Below, one piece after another: positions 20,404-31,445 of a DNA stretch of 64,000 bases. Below the pieces are notes generated by a model. That model was not told the origin of the DNA, ran no database searches, and was given only the letters and a program-made list of their open reading frames with translations. Position 1 is the first letter of the stretch; the number at the start of each line of letters is the position of its first letter. This DNA is from Lytechinus pictus (lineage: Eukaryota > Echinodermata > Echinoidea > Temnopleuroida > Toxopneustidae), in the NCBI RefSeq assembly GCF_037042905.1, contig NC_087253.1, forward strand, positions 8,792,501-8,856,500. The letters are read 5' to 3'. A program made the position numbers and the translations under genes.

Positions 20404-21110
20404 TGTAGCGAACCCGTCCGCTACGGTTTTTTGTTATAATGCAGTAAACGTAGATGGCGCTATAGCTTTTGGTGCGTTAGAACTCAATGATCGACTTACG
20501 CAACGCACTGCGTAAGGCAGCTCTCGGAGACTATAAATTGCCGAGTTTCGCAGTGATCTCGTCATATCGACGCTGGCGGAGGTCGGAGTCAGACGAAGAA
20601 CTCCCTGCGATCCTCTCCAACTGGCCTGAATCAAGAAAAGGTTTGGAAATGAACATTGCTCGCTTAATTTCTACTACTGCAAATACAGTTCTGGATAATT
20701 GGTGACGGTGTTACTGGTGATAACCTGTACAATTGCTGAACAATGATGTATAATTAAATTATGACCGTTGTCATACACCAAATGTATTCATCGTCTCCAA
20801 CCTGTGTGATCTATGGAATCCAATTGACTACCACAGTATAAGCCTTCCCATAGAGATTATACAGCCCCAATAGAAATCCCCTGTTATTCTATATTTCACC
20901 TGTTCACACTACCCCTCAACACTCCACCCCCATATATTTTGGGAAAACGGAACACGCCCGGGTCTCTACATTACGCCATATATACAGATATAAGGAAACC
21001 GCTCGCATTAAGAATGGCTAGTAATTCATCAACGGATGAAGGTGATAGAGGCAAGGGACAGGCCGGCCCCCCAGCATCCAGGACCCGTTCCAAGAAGGAG
21101 GGCCGCCACA
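20404..21110 (+). mobile_element. Solo LTR, 707 bp
   Basis: The block starts TGTAGCG and ends CGCCACA, so the ends are inverted and follow the TG...CA rule. It is flanked by the 4-bp direct repeat ATAT (20400-20403 and 21111-21114). Removing the block and one ATAT rejoins the host LINE at LLVKYEPVRNLR. There are no gag/pol sequences. The small ORFs inside (20487-20705, 20939-21136) are not recognised. The strand is arbitrary. Confidence 0.65.
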
Positions 21111-22244
21111 ATATTTTACAAGTAACTGACAGATAAGATGGAGCCATTTGTCGAAAACATTGAAAAGAGAGTAGTAAGATCTTGAACTTGATACGTGACC
21201 TGACAGGCAACCAATTCATATCTTTTTGTTCTAGTAACAATCCTAGCAGCCGAGTATTTTTTAATGACCTGAAGTTTCTGGAGTTGAGTGTCTGGTACTC
21301 CATACAATAGACTATTGCAATAGTCTAAGTGGCACATGACAAAAGCATGCACCAGCCTTTCAGAGGTATCTCTATCAACATACGATCGAATTTTCCCAAT
21401 CTTACGCAATGCATATGACGCAGATCGACATTTAGATTTTATGTAATATTGCATAGTGAAGTGATCATCAAATAGGACACCAATATTTATTGCTGTCTTA
21501 ACAGGAACAACCTCTTCACCCTCAATTTCAAAAGGGCGCAAAGGTACATTGGGTCAAAATCGAGATTTTATATGCATAACCTCTGTTTTCCTACTATTCA
21601 ACTTTAGGCCACTCAATCTTGACCACTCTTTAATTTCCTTGATACAACTCTGCACTCTAGCAATCAGATCTTCTATATCCGATGATTCCGATGATTTACA
21701 TGTCATATACATCCGAGTATCGTCTGCATAAAAAACATTCTAGAAAATCCATAAGAATCAATAATATCTTCTAAAGGTGATGTATACATGGTAAAAACTA
21801 AGGGTTCGATAACAGACCCTTGGGGCACACCTTAGGCGGTGCTGCACCATCCCGAGTTTGCTCAATCTCGAGATTTTAGCCCAATCAGCCCTCTTCGCGA
21901 TTAATCTCGAGATTCAAGAAACCCCATCTCCACCATCGCAAGAAGAGCGATTCCTGCTCGAGCGAGGCAACAGGCCGGATATTCCGAGCATGCGCACTTT
22001 CGGATCTTGGAGTTTCAACGGCGCGCGCTTTTGAATAACTTCCCGCGATATGCAATCAATGTACTCCTTTCACTAGCACTTTCGCCGAATTCGACCGGTG
22101 TTATGCAACAATCCTCTCAGCTCAGCCGCGCTCAGCGAGCGAAGAAGTGATGTATTCTTCGTTAAATATGATGGTTTTAATGTCATGGCGGAGAAGGAGG
22201 CAACGACAGAGAGAGAGGAGGAAAGAAATGCTATTTGCCCACAT

Positions 22245-22600
22245 TTTGCGAAGGGGGGGGGGGGGTTTACAAACGAACAATCACAATTACTGGAATCTGT
22301 ACAAAAACGAGCAATGCGTATAATCAACACATAATTATCGTATACTGAGGCACTCAAAGAATTAAACTTCGAATTGTTATCCGACCGCAGGAAAATCATG
22401 TGTGAAAAGCAATTCCTCCAATTGCAAAAGTCAGATCATATCTTAAATAACCTCCTTCAATCAAAAGAGTAGAAGTATGATTTTAGGAATAGAAAACAAT
22501 TTCCCTTGCCAACGTGTAAAACAAAGAGGTACAAACAGAGTTTTATCCCCTGGTGTCTGTACAACCTTCAATAACAAGAATAGTCTCTAGCGCATTAGAC
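22245..22600 (+). mobile_element. CR1/L2-like LINE C-terminal fragment inside the DNA element
   Basis: On + the translation reads FTNEQSQLLESVQKRAMRII, then a stop, YTEALKELNFELLSDRRKIM, CEKQFLQLQKSDHI, and later SFIPWCLYNLQ. This is the LINE C-terminal pattern Q..LE..QKRA.RII, L....L..L..RR, and SFIP. It is interrupted by stops and flanked on the left by a G13 run. It is only the last ~100 codons. Confidence 0.6.
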
Positions 22601-22689
22601 AATGAGTTTGTGTATTACCCAGTTGAAAGGATCGAGCAGTCTCTTGATGTCATACATAACTTTTTTTATATTTAAATATTGCGTATTCC

Positions 22690-22965
22690 CAGATTCGTTA
22701 TGCTCCCTTCCCCCTTTCCTCCTCTTCTCTCTCTCTCTCTCCTTCTTTTCTTTCTCACCTCCTTCCTTCTCCTTTTTCACCCCTTACTTTTTTCATCCTC
22801 CCCCTCCTCTACTTCCTTTTTTTCAACTTCCTTTTTTCTCTTCTTCCGCTTATCCTTCATGTTCATCTTCTTTTTTTTTCTTCCTTTTCTTCTTCTCCTT
22901 TCTTTTTTCTTTCTCATATTCCTTATTACTTTCTCCCCATCCCTTCCTCCTTCCCATCCGAATTA
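22690..22965. repeat. Pyrimidine-rich low-complexity tract
   Basis: This is almost pure C/T on +, with Ser/Phe/Leu/Pro pseudo-frames on + and Lys/Glu frames on -. A C17-like run follows at 23040-23055. It is simple sequence and not a gene. Confidence 0.9.
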
Positions 22966-24790
22966 CCTATTAACTATCCTAATTTATTCTGAGTGATCTG
23001 GTTTGACCATTTATAAAGAAATGCGGTTCAGGTTTTTGCCCCCCCCCCCCCCCCTGTTTCATGTGAGTATTTTTTCAACTTAGAATAGATATTCTTGTTT
23101 TCATTCCCTGCTTATTCTTCATATTCCGTTTTCCTTTTTATGCTGGTTATTTCCCTGTTTGTTTTGGTATTAATGTACACTACCATGACCATCGTCGATA
23201 ATGAGCGCCTCCCCCCATCGGTCTGGTCTCTCCCAAAATCCATTCACTGGTGGGACACCATAGTTGCTGATTGGGGAAACGATGAACGCTATTTGCGATA
23301 AGGTCTATTCGTGTGTATAAAGTGCATGTGTTCGGTACGATCGCGATGTGTTTATGTTTTGACCAAGGCGGAAGTGGAACGCGAATGGCATTATGGACTG
23401 ACGTCATGAATAAATTACCCCGAGTCCAATCTCGAGTGCGTCTGCACCTGCGAATTAGCGGGATAATTCGTAAAATAGCGCGCTATTTTGCAAATAAACC
23501 CGAGTTGACTTGGGATTGCAATCTCGAGATTAATCCTACGAACTAGCGCGATAATTGCGTCTCCATTGCAAACAATCTCGAGATTTTTCAGATCGGGATA
23601 ATTTGCCGGATCAGAAATAGCGCGCTAATTTGAAAACTCGGGATGGTGCAGACGGCCCTCTTTTGTCGGTATATAAGTTGATGTTTGTTCACCATTACAG
23701 ACTGAGTACGAGATGCTAGATATGTGCGAAACCAGTCCAATGCAAGGCCTTGGATTCCATACCAATGTGACATTCTATGCAACGTGATGTCATGGCCAAT
23801 TGCATCGAATTCCGATGAATAGTCCAAAAGGACTAGAAATACTTCATGACCTCTATCCAAGGACATCAGTATATCATTGGAAACACGTAAGAGTGCTGTC
23901 TCACAGCTATGGAAATGTCTGTAAGCTGATTGAGTTCTTGCAAGGAGACGGTGTTCAGACAGGTAATTCCGCAGTTGAATAGCTGCTGCTCTGTCTACTG
24001 TCCTTGCCAGAAACTTAAGATTTGCAATTGGTCGATCATCTCTGTCCAGCTTATGATCTTTGATGAGAGGACATATGTAAGACATCTTTAAGCCATTAGG
24101 AAAACAGCCAGTTCGAAAAGATTCATTAATGATGCACGTAATTATAGGTACAAGCTCATCACAGCATTTGTCCAGTAAGCAAGTTGGAAAGGCCTCAAGA
24201 CTACATGTTGATGTTGTAGAATTTTGATTATATCTGCCACCTGCTTATCTGACTCAGAAATGCCCTCCAGTTTTTCAACAAAAGACTGCATAAAACGTTC
24301 AGGAAGAGAAGTTTCTGAGTCATTGCCCGGCAAAGCCTTTGAAGAATGTGGACAAGAGAGTTTATCAATGTTCTGGAACAATTCACGAGAACTGCAAACA
24401 GACAGCTGGTCTCTGTGATACATTAACTTAGCAGTATCCAGAGCCTTCTTATATTCAGCACATTTAGTCTTGAAAATCTGTCGATGAATTACTTGGCCAG
24501 AATTCGATGATGAGAAACGTTCCAGCCTTCGAAGTTCCTGCTTCGCACGACGGAGCTCATCATTACACCATGGGGAGTTTGGTCGACATCTTACTGTGTG
24601 AGATAGAAGAGGAGCATGTTTGTCCAAGAGAGTACTGAGAACAGATTCATACTGAAGTATCAGATCATCAACACTATCAGCAGGGTTCCAGATACAATTC
24701 AGACTGTCTTAGGTCCTCACGAAACGACTCAACATAAGTTTGACGCAATTTACGCATCTTCACTTCAATATATGACGGTACAGGTTGGCT

Positions 24791-25069
24791 AATCATCAAG
24801 GTACACTTGCTTCTCATTGGCATGAATTGGTGATGTTAGGAGGATTGTGGTAGGCATGACTAAAATTGGTTTGAAAATCTTGATTGCTATTCATTATTCT
24901 TTCCAGATTAGGCCTATATTCAATAGGCCTATCACCATATGAAAATTTCATGAAAACCATTTCTTGCATAAAAAAAACTTGCGTTGTTTCTTTGTTTTCG
25001 ATTTGTAAATTTAGCTCCGGTTGATGGGTCTTTTAATTTAGTAGATGAATTAATATTGTATGATGTGGT
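24791..25069. other. Duplication copy 1, unique spacer
   Basis: This stretch matches 34175-34440 (for example TTAGGCCTATATTCAATAGG). No ORF of note was seen. Confidence 0.5.
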
Positions 25070-25235
25070 TATGGGGACAGTTGCAAAAAGTTACTATTAT
25101 GGTACTTTTGCAATCCAATGGTAACTACCAAGGTAACGGTTATCAACAACCAATCAAAATCAATGATTCCATGCAAGTAACCATTGCATGGCAAGGTTAC
25201 CATTATGGTAACTTTTATGCAACAGGGCCTTGGTA
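25070..25235. mobile_element. Short MITE with GTTGCA...AGTTACCAT ends
   Basis: The ends are inverted (ACAGTTGCAAAAAGTTACTA and GGTAACTTTTATGCAACAGG), and GGTAAC/GTTACC words recur inside. A second copy lies at the matching place in duplication copy 2 (34440-34610), so it predates the duplication. Confidence 0.6.
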
Positions 25236-26205
25236 TTCTGTGTTACTCTTTAGAAGGAAACACAGGGTAAAATAAGTTACGACGGGAAATTTGCTAGAAA
25301 TAAGAAACGAAAAGATATTCTAAATTTTAGTTTAAACCGAAGCTTAATACACCACTGATCTGAGGGTCCCTTTTGTCATTTTTAATAAAAAGACTGGCAA
25401 TAGTTATGATGCAATATAGTACTGTTGTGTAGCGCATGAGTTTTCATTACTCATACTTTTCTCAAAATGTCATTTGGATCAGGGTTGAAATCAATTGGTC
25501 ATAATTACACAATTCACCCTTTCAAAATATTCATGAGATAATTTGAGATTAAATAGAGAAAATACAGGAAAGCTCACTTTGCAAATAAGATAAAAATTTG
25601 ATGTACAATAGGGAGTTATGACATTTATCTATTCATTCATTTTTTTACAAATGAATTCACACAACAGTGATCTACATATCATTGGCGGTAATGTAGATCA
25701 CGCAGATGAAGGAAACTTTCAAAGTTTTATATTTTTTAGAACGATTTTGATAAAAAATATTAATGAACATTTTACATTTTATTATGTTATGCAGGACCTG
25801 CTTGGAGAATAGTTTTCGGAAATTAATTTGTTACCTTGGGTAAAAATAAGTGAATTGAATAAATGAAAAATATGTCATTATTATCATTAGATCTATTTAA
25901 ATCATGTTGTTTTGTCGACAGACTTCACCATACCGAGTGTTGATTAGAATGTATAGAGGGGGAGTTGGGGATGGGGGTGGGGAGAATAAGAGAGGCGAGA
26001 GAGAGAGGGGGAGGGATGATTGCGTGTTACCATAGTTATTGCAATGTCATAATGATTGATTTCCTCCATTGATATTATTTTGCTGTTGGATTTCTCAATA
26101 AAACGTCTATTATCATGATTAAACCCGGGATAACCTAAGACGAAACAAAAGAGTCCCCCCCCCCCAAAAAAAAAAAAAATACTCACCAATTTTCATGATA
26201 TTAAA
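25236..26205. other. Duplication copy 1, unique spacer with GA-rich patch
   Basis: The stretch is homologous to 34611-35545. A purine-rich patch lies near 25955-26015 and a C9A13 run near 26155-26179. No supported gene was seen. Confidence 0.45.
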
Positions 26206-26757
26206 GGTCAAGTCCACCCCAGAAAAAAAATTATTTGAATGAATACAGAAAAATCAAACTAGCATGACGCTGAAAATTTTATCAAAATCGAATGTAAAAA
26301 TTAAAAAAAAGTTGACATTTTAAAGTTTCGCTTATTTTTCACAAAGAAGTTATTTGCACAACTCCGTGAAATGCAAATGAGACACTCGATGATGACCCTC
26401 ACTCACTAATTATTTTGCTTTTTATTGTTTGAATATTTCATTTTTATAGATTTGTCAATACGGACCAACTTGACTGAACCATTGCTAACTCTACACGTTC
26501 CGGGAGGAATTAATCTTTGCTTCACTTGACAATGAGTAGGAAATTTTCATATTTCATGAGTGGATGACGTCATGAGTCTCCTCATTAATTTTGCAAACCG
26601 ACCAGGATGTACATATACCTTTTTTGTGAAACTTTAAAATGTCATGATTTTATTATTTGACATCCAATTTTCATGAAATTTCCAATGTTATGCTTGTTGG
26701 GTTTTTTTTTCTTTGTATTCAAATCAACTTTTTGTTGGGGTGGACGTGTCCTTTAAA
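26206..26757. mobile_element. MITE, TIR AAGGTCAAGTCCACCCC
   Basis: The left end AAAGGTCAAGTCCACCCCAG pairs with the right end GGGGTGGACGTGTCCTTTAA. Long AT-rich arms follow (ATCAAAATCGAATGTAAAAA opposite CATCCAATTTTCATGAAATT). It is about 550 bp and has no ORF. A shortened relative lies at 35545-35900 and another at 17215-17815. Confidence 0.75.
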
Positions 26758-27184
26758 GCTTTGCAAAAAAAAAATACGCTCATTTAAAATCACGAGTAAA
26801 TTCCAACGTCAAGCGTATTTTCTTTGAGTAAATGCAAATTTGTAGTTGACTACCAGCCCCAGCATATTCTATTTTTAGTAGGACATACGCTTGATTTAAA
26901 ATTGAACATAATTTCTTGCGCCGCCCTCTATGGAATGCAAAGTTAGTATCGATATGGTTGGATTGAATCTCGAATAAAATATTTGGGAAATAGGTAACGT
27001 GAAATTATGGTAATGCGATTTACGATACGCATATTGGTGAGCGTGTTGGCAATGATTGAGTATGTTTGTTTTCAGGATTTTTTTCTCCTCCCTATCATCC
27101 CGTCATTGCATTCAAAACATGGAATTCAAATTGTACTTTTACCTTTTACATATCAGTACTCTGTATTCTCATTTTGCAACATAT
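26758..27184. other. Spacer beyond duplication copy 1
   Basis: No gene was seen. AT-rich sequence with scattered ATACGCT words (26772, 26810, 26886) suggests an old repeat. Confidence 0.35.
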
Positions 27185-27460
27185 TATGTGATCTTTTATC
27201 TTCTTGTTATTCTTCTACAACTTTTTTTTTTCTTGTTCATTGTCTTCTTCTCAATCTTCTTTTTTTTTCTCCTCCTCCTTCCTCTTCCCATTCTCCTTCT
27301 CCCTCTTCTTTTCTCCTTCTTCTTCTTCTACTCCATCTTCTTCTTCTCCTCCTCCTTCTTTCCCTTCTCCTTCTCCTCATACTTTTCTTCTTATTTTCCT
27401 TCTTCTTTTTCTTTTTTAAAAATCTTCTTCTTTTTCTTCTTCTTTCTCTTCTTTGTTTTA
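27185..27460. repeat. (TTC/TCC)n pyrimidine microsatellite
   Basis: TTCTTC and CCTTCT runs with almost no purines on + produce three overlapping Phe/Ser/Leu frames. It is simple sequence. Confidence 0.9.
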
Positions 27461-27871
27461 ATTATGGGTGTGGTTTACATTCCCTATTTATCGTAAATAA
27501 TATGTATGGTTTAATACGCAGTAGTATGTTATTTATTGCATTCAGTCTGTGATATTATGTGTACTTTTTAATTATGTAAGTAATTCCACTGCTTTGAGAC
27601 TGTACATTTTTTATATTGTATATCCATGTTCAATTCAGTCTTTGTTACTGCGATCATGAAGCTATTAATAGCTTCATGGTTTATAACTTGAATATCTATC
27701 CGTGTATATGAATATCCATGAGAACCTATGACCATGAAGCTATAAAACACAGACCATGCGGTATTTCTTGACTTTGGATTGACATCGGGCCTGGATCGCT
27801 ACGAAAATGTATCGCCAGACGCATGCGAGGGTGTGTGCGGATGTGTGTGAGAGAGGGTGTGTGTGTGTAGG

Positions 27872-28010
27872 TGTCGTGGCCGAGTGGTCTAAGGCGCCTG
27901 ACTTTACTTTGAAAGTCCGGGGTTCGATCCTCGGCTGCGGTACCTATGCCCGTGAGCAAAGCATTATCCTGCATTCAACTTTATAGTCGTGTTAACCACC
28001 TAGAAGTCAG
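27872..28010 (+). mobile_element. tRNA-derived SINE head (tRNA-Ser-like)
   Basis: GTCGTGGCCGAGTGGTCTAA carries an A box, and GGGGTTCGATCCTCGG carries a B box. GGTGTCG can pair with CGGTACC as an acceptor stem. The anticodon and T arms do not fold cleanly. The 3' continuation TGCCCGTGAGCAAAGCATTA resembles the start of SINE bodies, so a SINE is preferred over a functional tRNA gene. The end is uncertain. Confidence 0.6.
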
Positions 28011-28155
28011 CTATATACATTCAGGGCATGTTATAAAACCGAAAGCTACAGGTTTATAAAATTAGGCTAAGCAGATCTATTTTGATATAGACAAACGTTA
28101 TCCTCTGCCTCACTTGAAGACCCCAATAGACTGAGGCTATGAATCGTTGACGTTT

Positions 28156-28616
28156 CTATTTGACGATGCAATCGCCAGCAATAAGCTTCTTCATCAACCA
28201 CTCAGCGAAATGATGGCAGTTGTTTGTGAATAGGTGATACGCTCCATGAATCGGTCCAAAGTCCCTGGCCATCTTTTCTGCCTGGTCCAAGGTGCAGTTG
28301 CTTCCTCTCTGCAAGCTCCAGATGGCAGGACAAACGTGAGAGTCACGCCCGATGGTCACTTCTCCGTAGTCGTAGACCACGCTAGCACCCCACTCGAAGG
28401 TCTTGCCCCGGAAGTAAACGAAGGAGTGGTCGTACTTGTAGGGGTTGACCTTGCCGGTGGGTAGTTTCATATACTCTGTGCGATTTGGTTGGCGTAGTTA
28501 GACGGTAAGTTGCGGAGATGATTTGCTGTCGGTTGTTCAGGAGCTTTGTCAGGTTTTGTAGGAAGACCGCATGTGAAGTCGACAAATTCTATGGCTCCAA
28601 GCCAAACATCTGCCAT
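28156..28616 (-). pseudogene. Small permuted-papain-fold protein (LRAT/PPPDE-like), one-base break
   Basis: ATG at 28616 opens MADVWLGAIEFVDFTCGLPT and continues to NLPSNYANQIAQS, where the frame hits TGA. The other frame carries on from about 28475 with MKLPTGKVNPYKYDHSFVYF, FEWGASVVYDYGEV, and FTNNCHHFAEWLMKKL to a stop at 28156. The span is one base short of a multiple of three, so a single-base loss near 28475 explains the break. The order His (YDHSFVYF) then Cys (NNCHHF) is that of permuted papain folds such as LRAT and PPPDE. The restored length would be about 153 aa. The substrate is unknown. It may be a recent pseudogene, or a real gene with a base error. No intron is needed. Confidence 0.6.
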
Positions 28617-30050
28617 AGGTTCTGTGCATTAAATAATTAAGGGAAATTTTGAAGCTAGATGTCAAGTTACACAGTATTCATGGAAATTAATCCAAGTGGT
28701 TTGTGGCTAGATTAGAATTTAATACATAATGTAATAGTCACATGAAGGGAAGGCATTTGGCAGCACAAAAATGGATTACTAAAATACAGACGTAAAACAT
28801 AACCGAAACGCAAATAGAACTGCGATTTGAATATAGCGAGAGATTCTTGAATGTAACTTTTTACAGTGCGTGAATCATCACTACTATCCTTAGTTTTACA
28901 CTATGACTTTCTTTTCAATTAAAAATCAAGTCATGCATGAGTGAGTGTAAAAATCAAATACACAAAATATTAAATGAACACCGAAATGATAATTTTACCC
29001 ATGCTTGTAGTTTTAAATTCAAACCTATGACCCATTCCTATAATATCAATTTGTTCACTTTAAATCTGTAGCACTAGGAGAACGATACCCGTCTATGGTA
29101 ATTCAATGGGATTTGAATTGGGAGACGACCTGAAGATGAAGCAACTTTCTTCTTAGTGAATAGAGGTATCCCAATCAAGCATTTCCATAGAAGTTACATT
29201 AATGACAAAGTTACAATAGTTGTAAACCATGTAAACGGACCCCCGTGTTCATACTTTGAACTCCGACGTCACAGAATAGAATGCATCTCAAGGTCTTGTT
29301 ACAATCGAACGACGGAGGGAAACTTTAGAACCGTTTGAGCAACCTGAAAATAGGATTGGTCAAAATAACTAATGCATAGGTGAATATGTGCCCAACAATC
29401 AATTTATTGTTTAGAATCTACCATGCTTTTTACTGATATAGATCATTCTCATTGATCATGAAGATTTCCAACAATGCCTCTATTGGCTACTTTGATCATA
29501 GTGTAAAAAGGGAACACACTGGGGTGAAACATTTATAAAGACATGTTTCGCTCTGTGAATGTATCAAGGGCGTAGGCTGGGTTAAGCATGGGGAGGTGCA
29601 CATCTTGGGGAGGTAGAACTAAAGTTTGCAAAATCAGCTGTTGAAAGCAAAAGAAGGGGTACGAATTTCGTTTTGCTTGCAAGTGTCGGAACGCCTCTGC
29701 CTCAGTGGGTGGTTGCTCGTGCACCCAGTCCAGCCTACGCCCTTGTATATCAATGGCAAATCAAATACTCACCGGTTAGGATGCCATGGAAGGGTTTATT
29801 CGGTTTTGTCGAGCCTGTACTGGACGCACCACACGCAAAACAAAGAGATATCATCAGAGACAAACAGCTCAAATTAAGCAATATTTTTCAGCCCATGGTG
29901 TATGATTTAGAAATCCGAAGAACTAGTGTTTATCCAGAACCAATAATCATGATAATGACGTTTGAACCTTTAACTCAAAGATAAGAAGAGATCCCAAATC
30001 ATTCGATTATCATATAATCATGCAGGCATATCGTTCAAACTGTCATAAAA
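28617..30050. other. Spacer between duplication copies; contains a short inverted repeat
   Basis: No supported gene was seen. At 29569-29741 GGGCGTAGGCTGGGTTAAGC faces GCACCCAGTCCAGCCTACGC, giving a ~170-bp MITE-like hairpin. Short ORFs at 29156, 29626 and 29673 show no family features. Confidence 0.45.
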
Positions 30051-30169
30051 TACGTTTTACATCCTCTTTGCTTCCGTAAGTGAATGTTGGACCGTGCCTC
30101 AAGCTCATAGGGTTTTAAACACGAAGTATACACTTTCCAAGGATGTAGATGAAACATTAAAGGACAGTC

Positions 30170-30740
30170 GGATGTACAATAAGAAAGTTATGATATTTTG
30201 AAGTTTTTCTTAATTTCACAAAACAGTTATATGCACATTCTGGTCGGTAAGCAAATGAGCAGACTGATGACGTCACCCATTCACTATTTCTTTTGTGTTT
30301 TATTAAATGAAATATGAAAAACTCTCATTTTTTCCTCATTGTCATGTGAAACAAATTGTTATTCCTCCCTCAACATGTGGAATAACAGTTTTTTAATAGT
30401 TTATGGTTATAAAGTAAAAAGGTCATTATTGTCAAATCTGTAAAAATTGAAATATTGTATAACTCAAAAAAAAAAAAAAAAAAAATAGCGAGTGAGGGAC
30501 ATCATCGACTCTCTCATTTACATATCACTGAGTTATGCATCTTAGCAGTCAGGTATAAAACTTCTGTATAACATAACATAACATAACTGTTTTGTGAAAA
30601 ATAAGCGAAACTTAAAAATGTCATAAATTTCTTTTTTACATCCGATTTCGAGGAAATTTCCAGCGTTATGCTTGTTTGAACTTTCTCTAGCGATTTAAAT
30701 CAACAATTTTCTGGGGTGGACTTGACCTTCAAGTAAATTT
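30170..30740. mobile_element. MITE, copy 2 counterpart of 17215-17815
   Basis: It has the same right end CTGGGGTGGACTTGACCTTC and the same interior as 17215-17815. A longer A run (about 30468-30485) is the main difference. Confidence 0.6.
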
Positions 30741-31445
30741 TCATATTAATTCAGTTTTGAATCATGTGATATTCATTAAGCACGAGTATTAGATTTGTGA
30801 GGGCAGTATTGCTAAACCTGATGGAATATTTTTTCCCCCAATATTTGATGCATTTCGACAGGGGCGAATTTGTTAAAGCGTTAATCGTAGACGAAGGAAG
30901 AGATAGAGGGAGATAGAGAGAGAGAAAGAGAGTCTGAGAAAGAGATGAATTAATTACTTTTTATAATGGATTTGTTCACCTCGCAGTTTATGACCTCTGT
31001 TTCTATCCACCAGTATATTAACACAATACCTCTTCCACGGATTGGTGCCCATTATGAATATCATTTTTTTTTCCAACGCGCGACTAGACTATATGAACGT
31101 GGCAGTCTATCATACTGGATAAACCTAAAGCAAATCTACTTATTAAACATGGCGTACTGTGGGGCGCACGTTAAACACAAATGATTCCTGTAACGTTAAG
31201 CACTATATGCTACTGAAGGAAGACATTGCGTGTGTTTTTATTAGCATTCGCGTTTATGTTTTTGGACTAATATTCTGATCTGCGTCACACGATGGGGTGA
31301 ATGATGATCACAGGACTTTGTTGGAAAGGCTCTAAGGAGGAGGAGGAGGAGGATGAGGAGGCTTCAGACACTCGAGTGGTATATTTGGAGCTGGTTTGAA
31401 ACACATTTACTCGGCAACATAAACACCCGATGGGAGATCGTCAAG

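Larger units (their letters stand above)
21835..23657. mobile_element. PIF/Harbinger-like DNA transposon relic with inserted LINE fragment
   Basis: The ends are inverted. The left reads GGCGGTGCTGCACCATCCCG and the right, on the reverse strand, GGCCGTCTGCACCATCCCG. The left flank is TTA, as in TWA target sites, but the right flank is CTC, so the duplication is not proven. Subterminal palindromes AATCTCGAGATT occur twice near each end (21864-21875, 21903-21914, 23520-23531, 23574-23585). A fragment ERLPPSVWSLPKSIHWWDTI near 23199-23300 looks like the start of a Harbinger-type transposase. No complete transposase remains. It interrupts the LINE between YRQKR and GVPQGSV. Confidence 0.6.
20085..24790 (-). 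mobile_element. L2/CR1-like LINE, minus strand, split by a solo LTR and a DNA transposon
   Basis: On the minus strand the parts run as follows. The linker is 24790-24090 (RCRPNSPWCNDELRRAKQEL). The RT start at 24085-23658 has YICPLIKDHKLDRDDRPIAN, TQSAYRHFHSCETALLR, LVLLDYSSEFDAI and GLALDWFRTYLASRTQS. The RT rest at 21834-21111 has GVPQGSV, FYADD in a shifted frame, LDYCNSLLYGVPD and NWLPVRSRIKFKILLL. The C-terminus at 20403-20207 has YGERGFAHAAPELWNSIPHN. The tail is AAAGCGCATTGACACC and is followed by a variable end near 20085. Multiple frameshifts make it dead. It landed in segmental-duplication copy 1 after duplication, because copy 2 lacks it. Confidence 0.8.
17121..26615. repeat. Segmental duplication, copy 1 (carries the intact fucosyltransferase)
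   Basis: The block starts at TACGTTTTACATCC and matches 30051 onward through the MITE, the upstream region, the GT10 gene, and the stretch from about 24793 to GACCAGGATGT near 26615. The match is very high in the upstream and coding parts. The stretch 20085-24790 is a LINE insertion with its own passengers, missing from copy 2. Confidence 0.85.

Noticed and set aside
22602-22996. Ser/Phe/Leu/Pro-rich ORFs
   Set aside because: They come from a pyrimidine-only microsatellite.
21840-23657. CRISPR-like or regulatory array from the repeated AATCTCGAGATT
   Set aside because: There are only four copies, irregularly spaced and grouped at the two ends of a TIR element, which fits transposase sites.
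27007-27552. 181-aa ORF with an apparent hydrophobic start
   Set aside because: Most of it is the TTC/TCC microsatellite, and the start has no support.
27872-27945. Functional tRNA-Ser gene
   Set aside because: The A and B boxes are good, but the anticodon and T arms do not pair cleanly and the downstream sequence looks like a SINE body.
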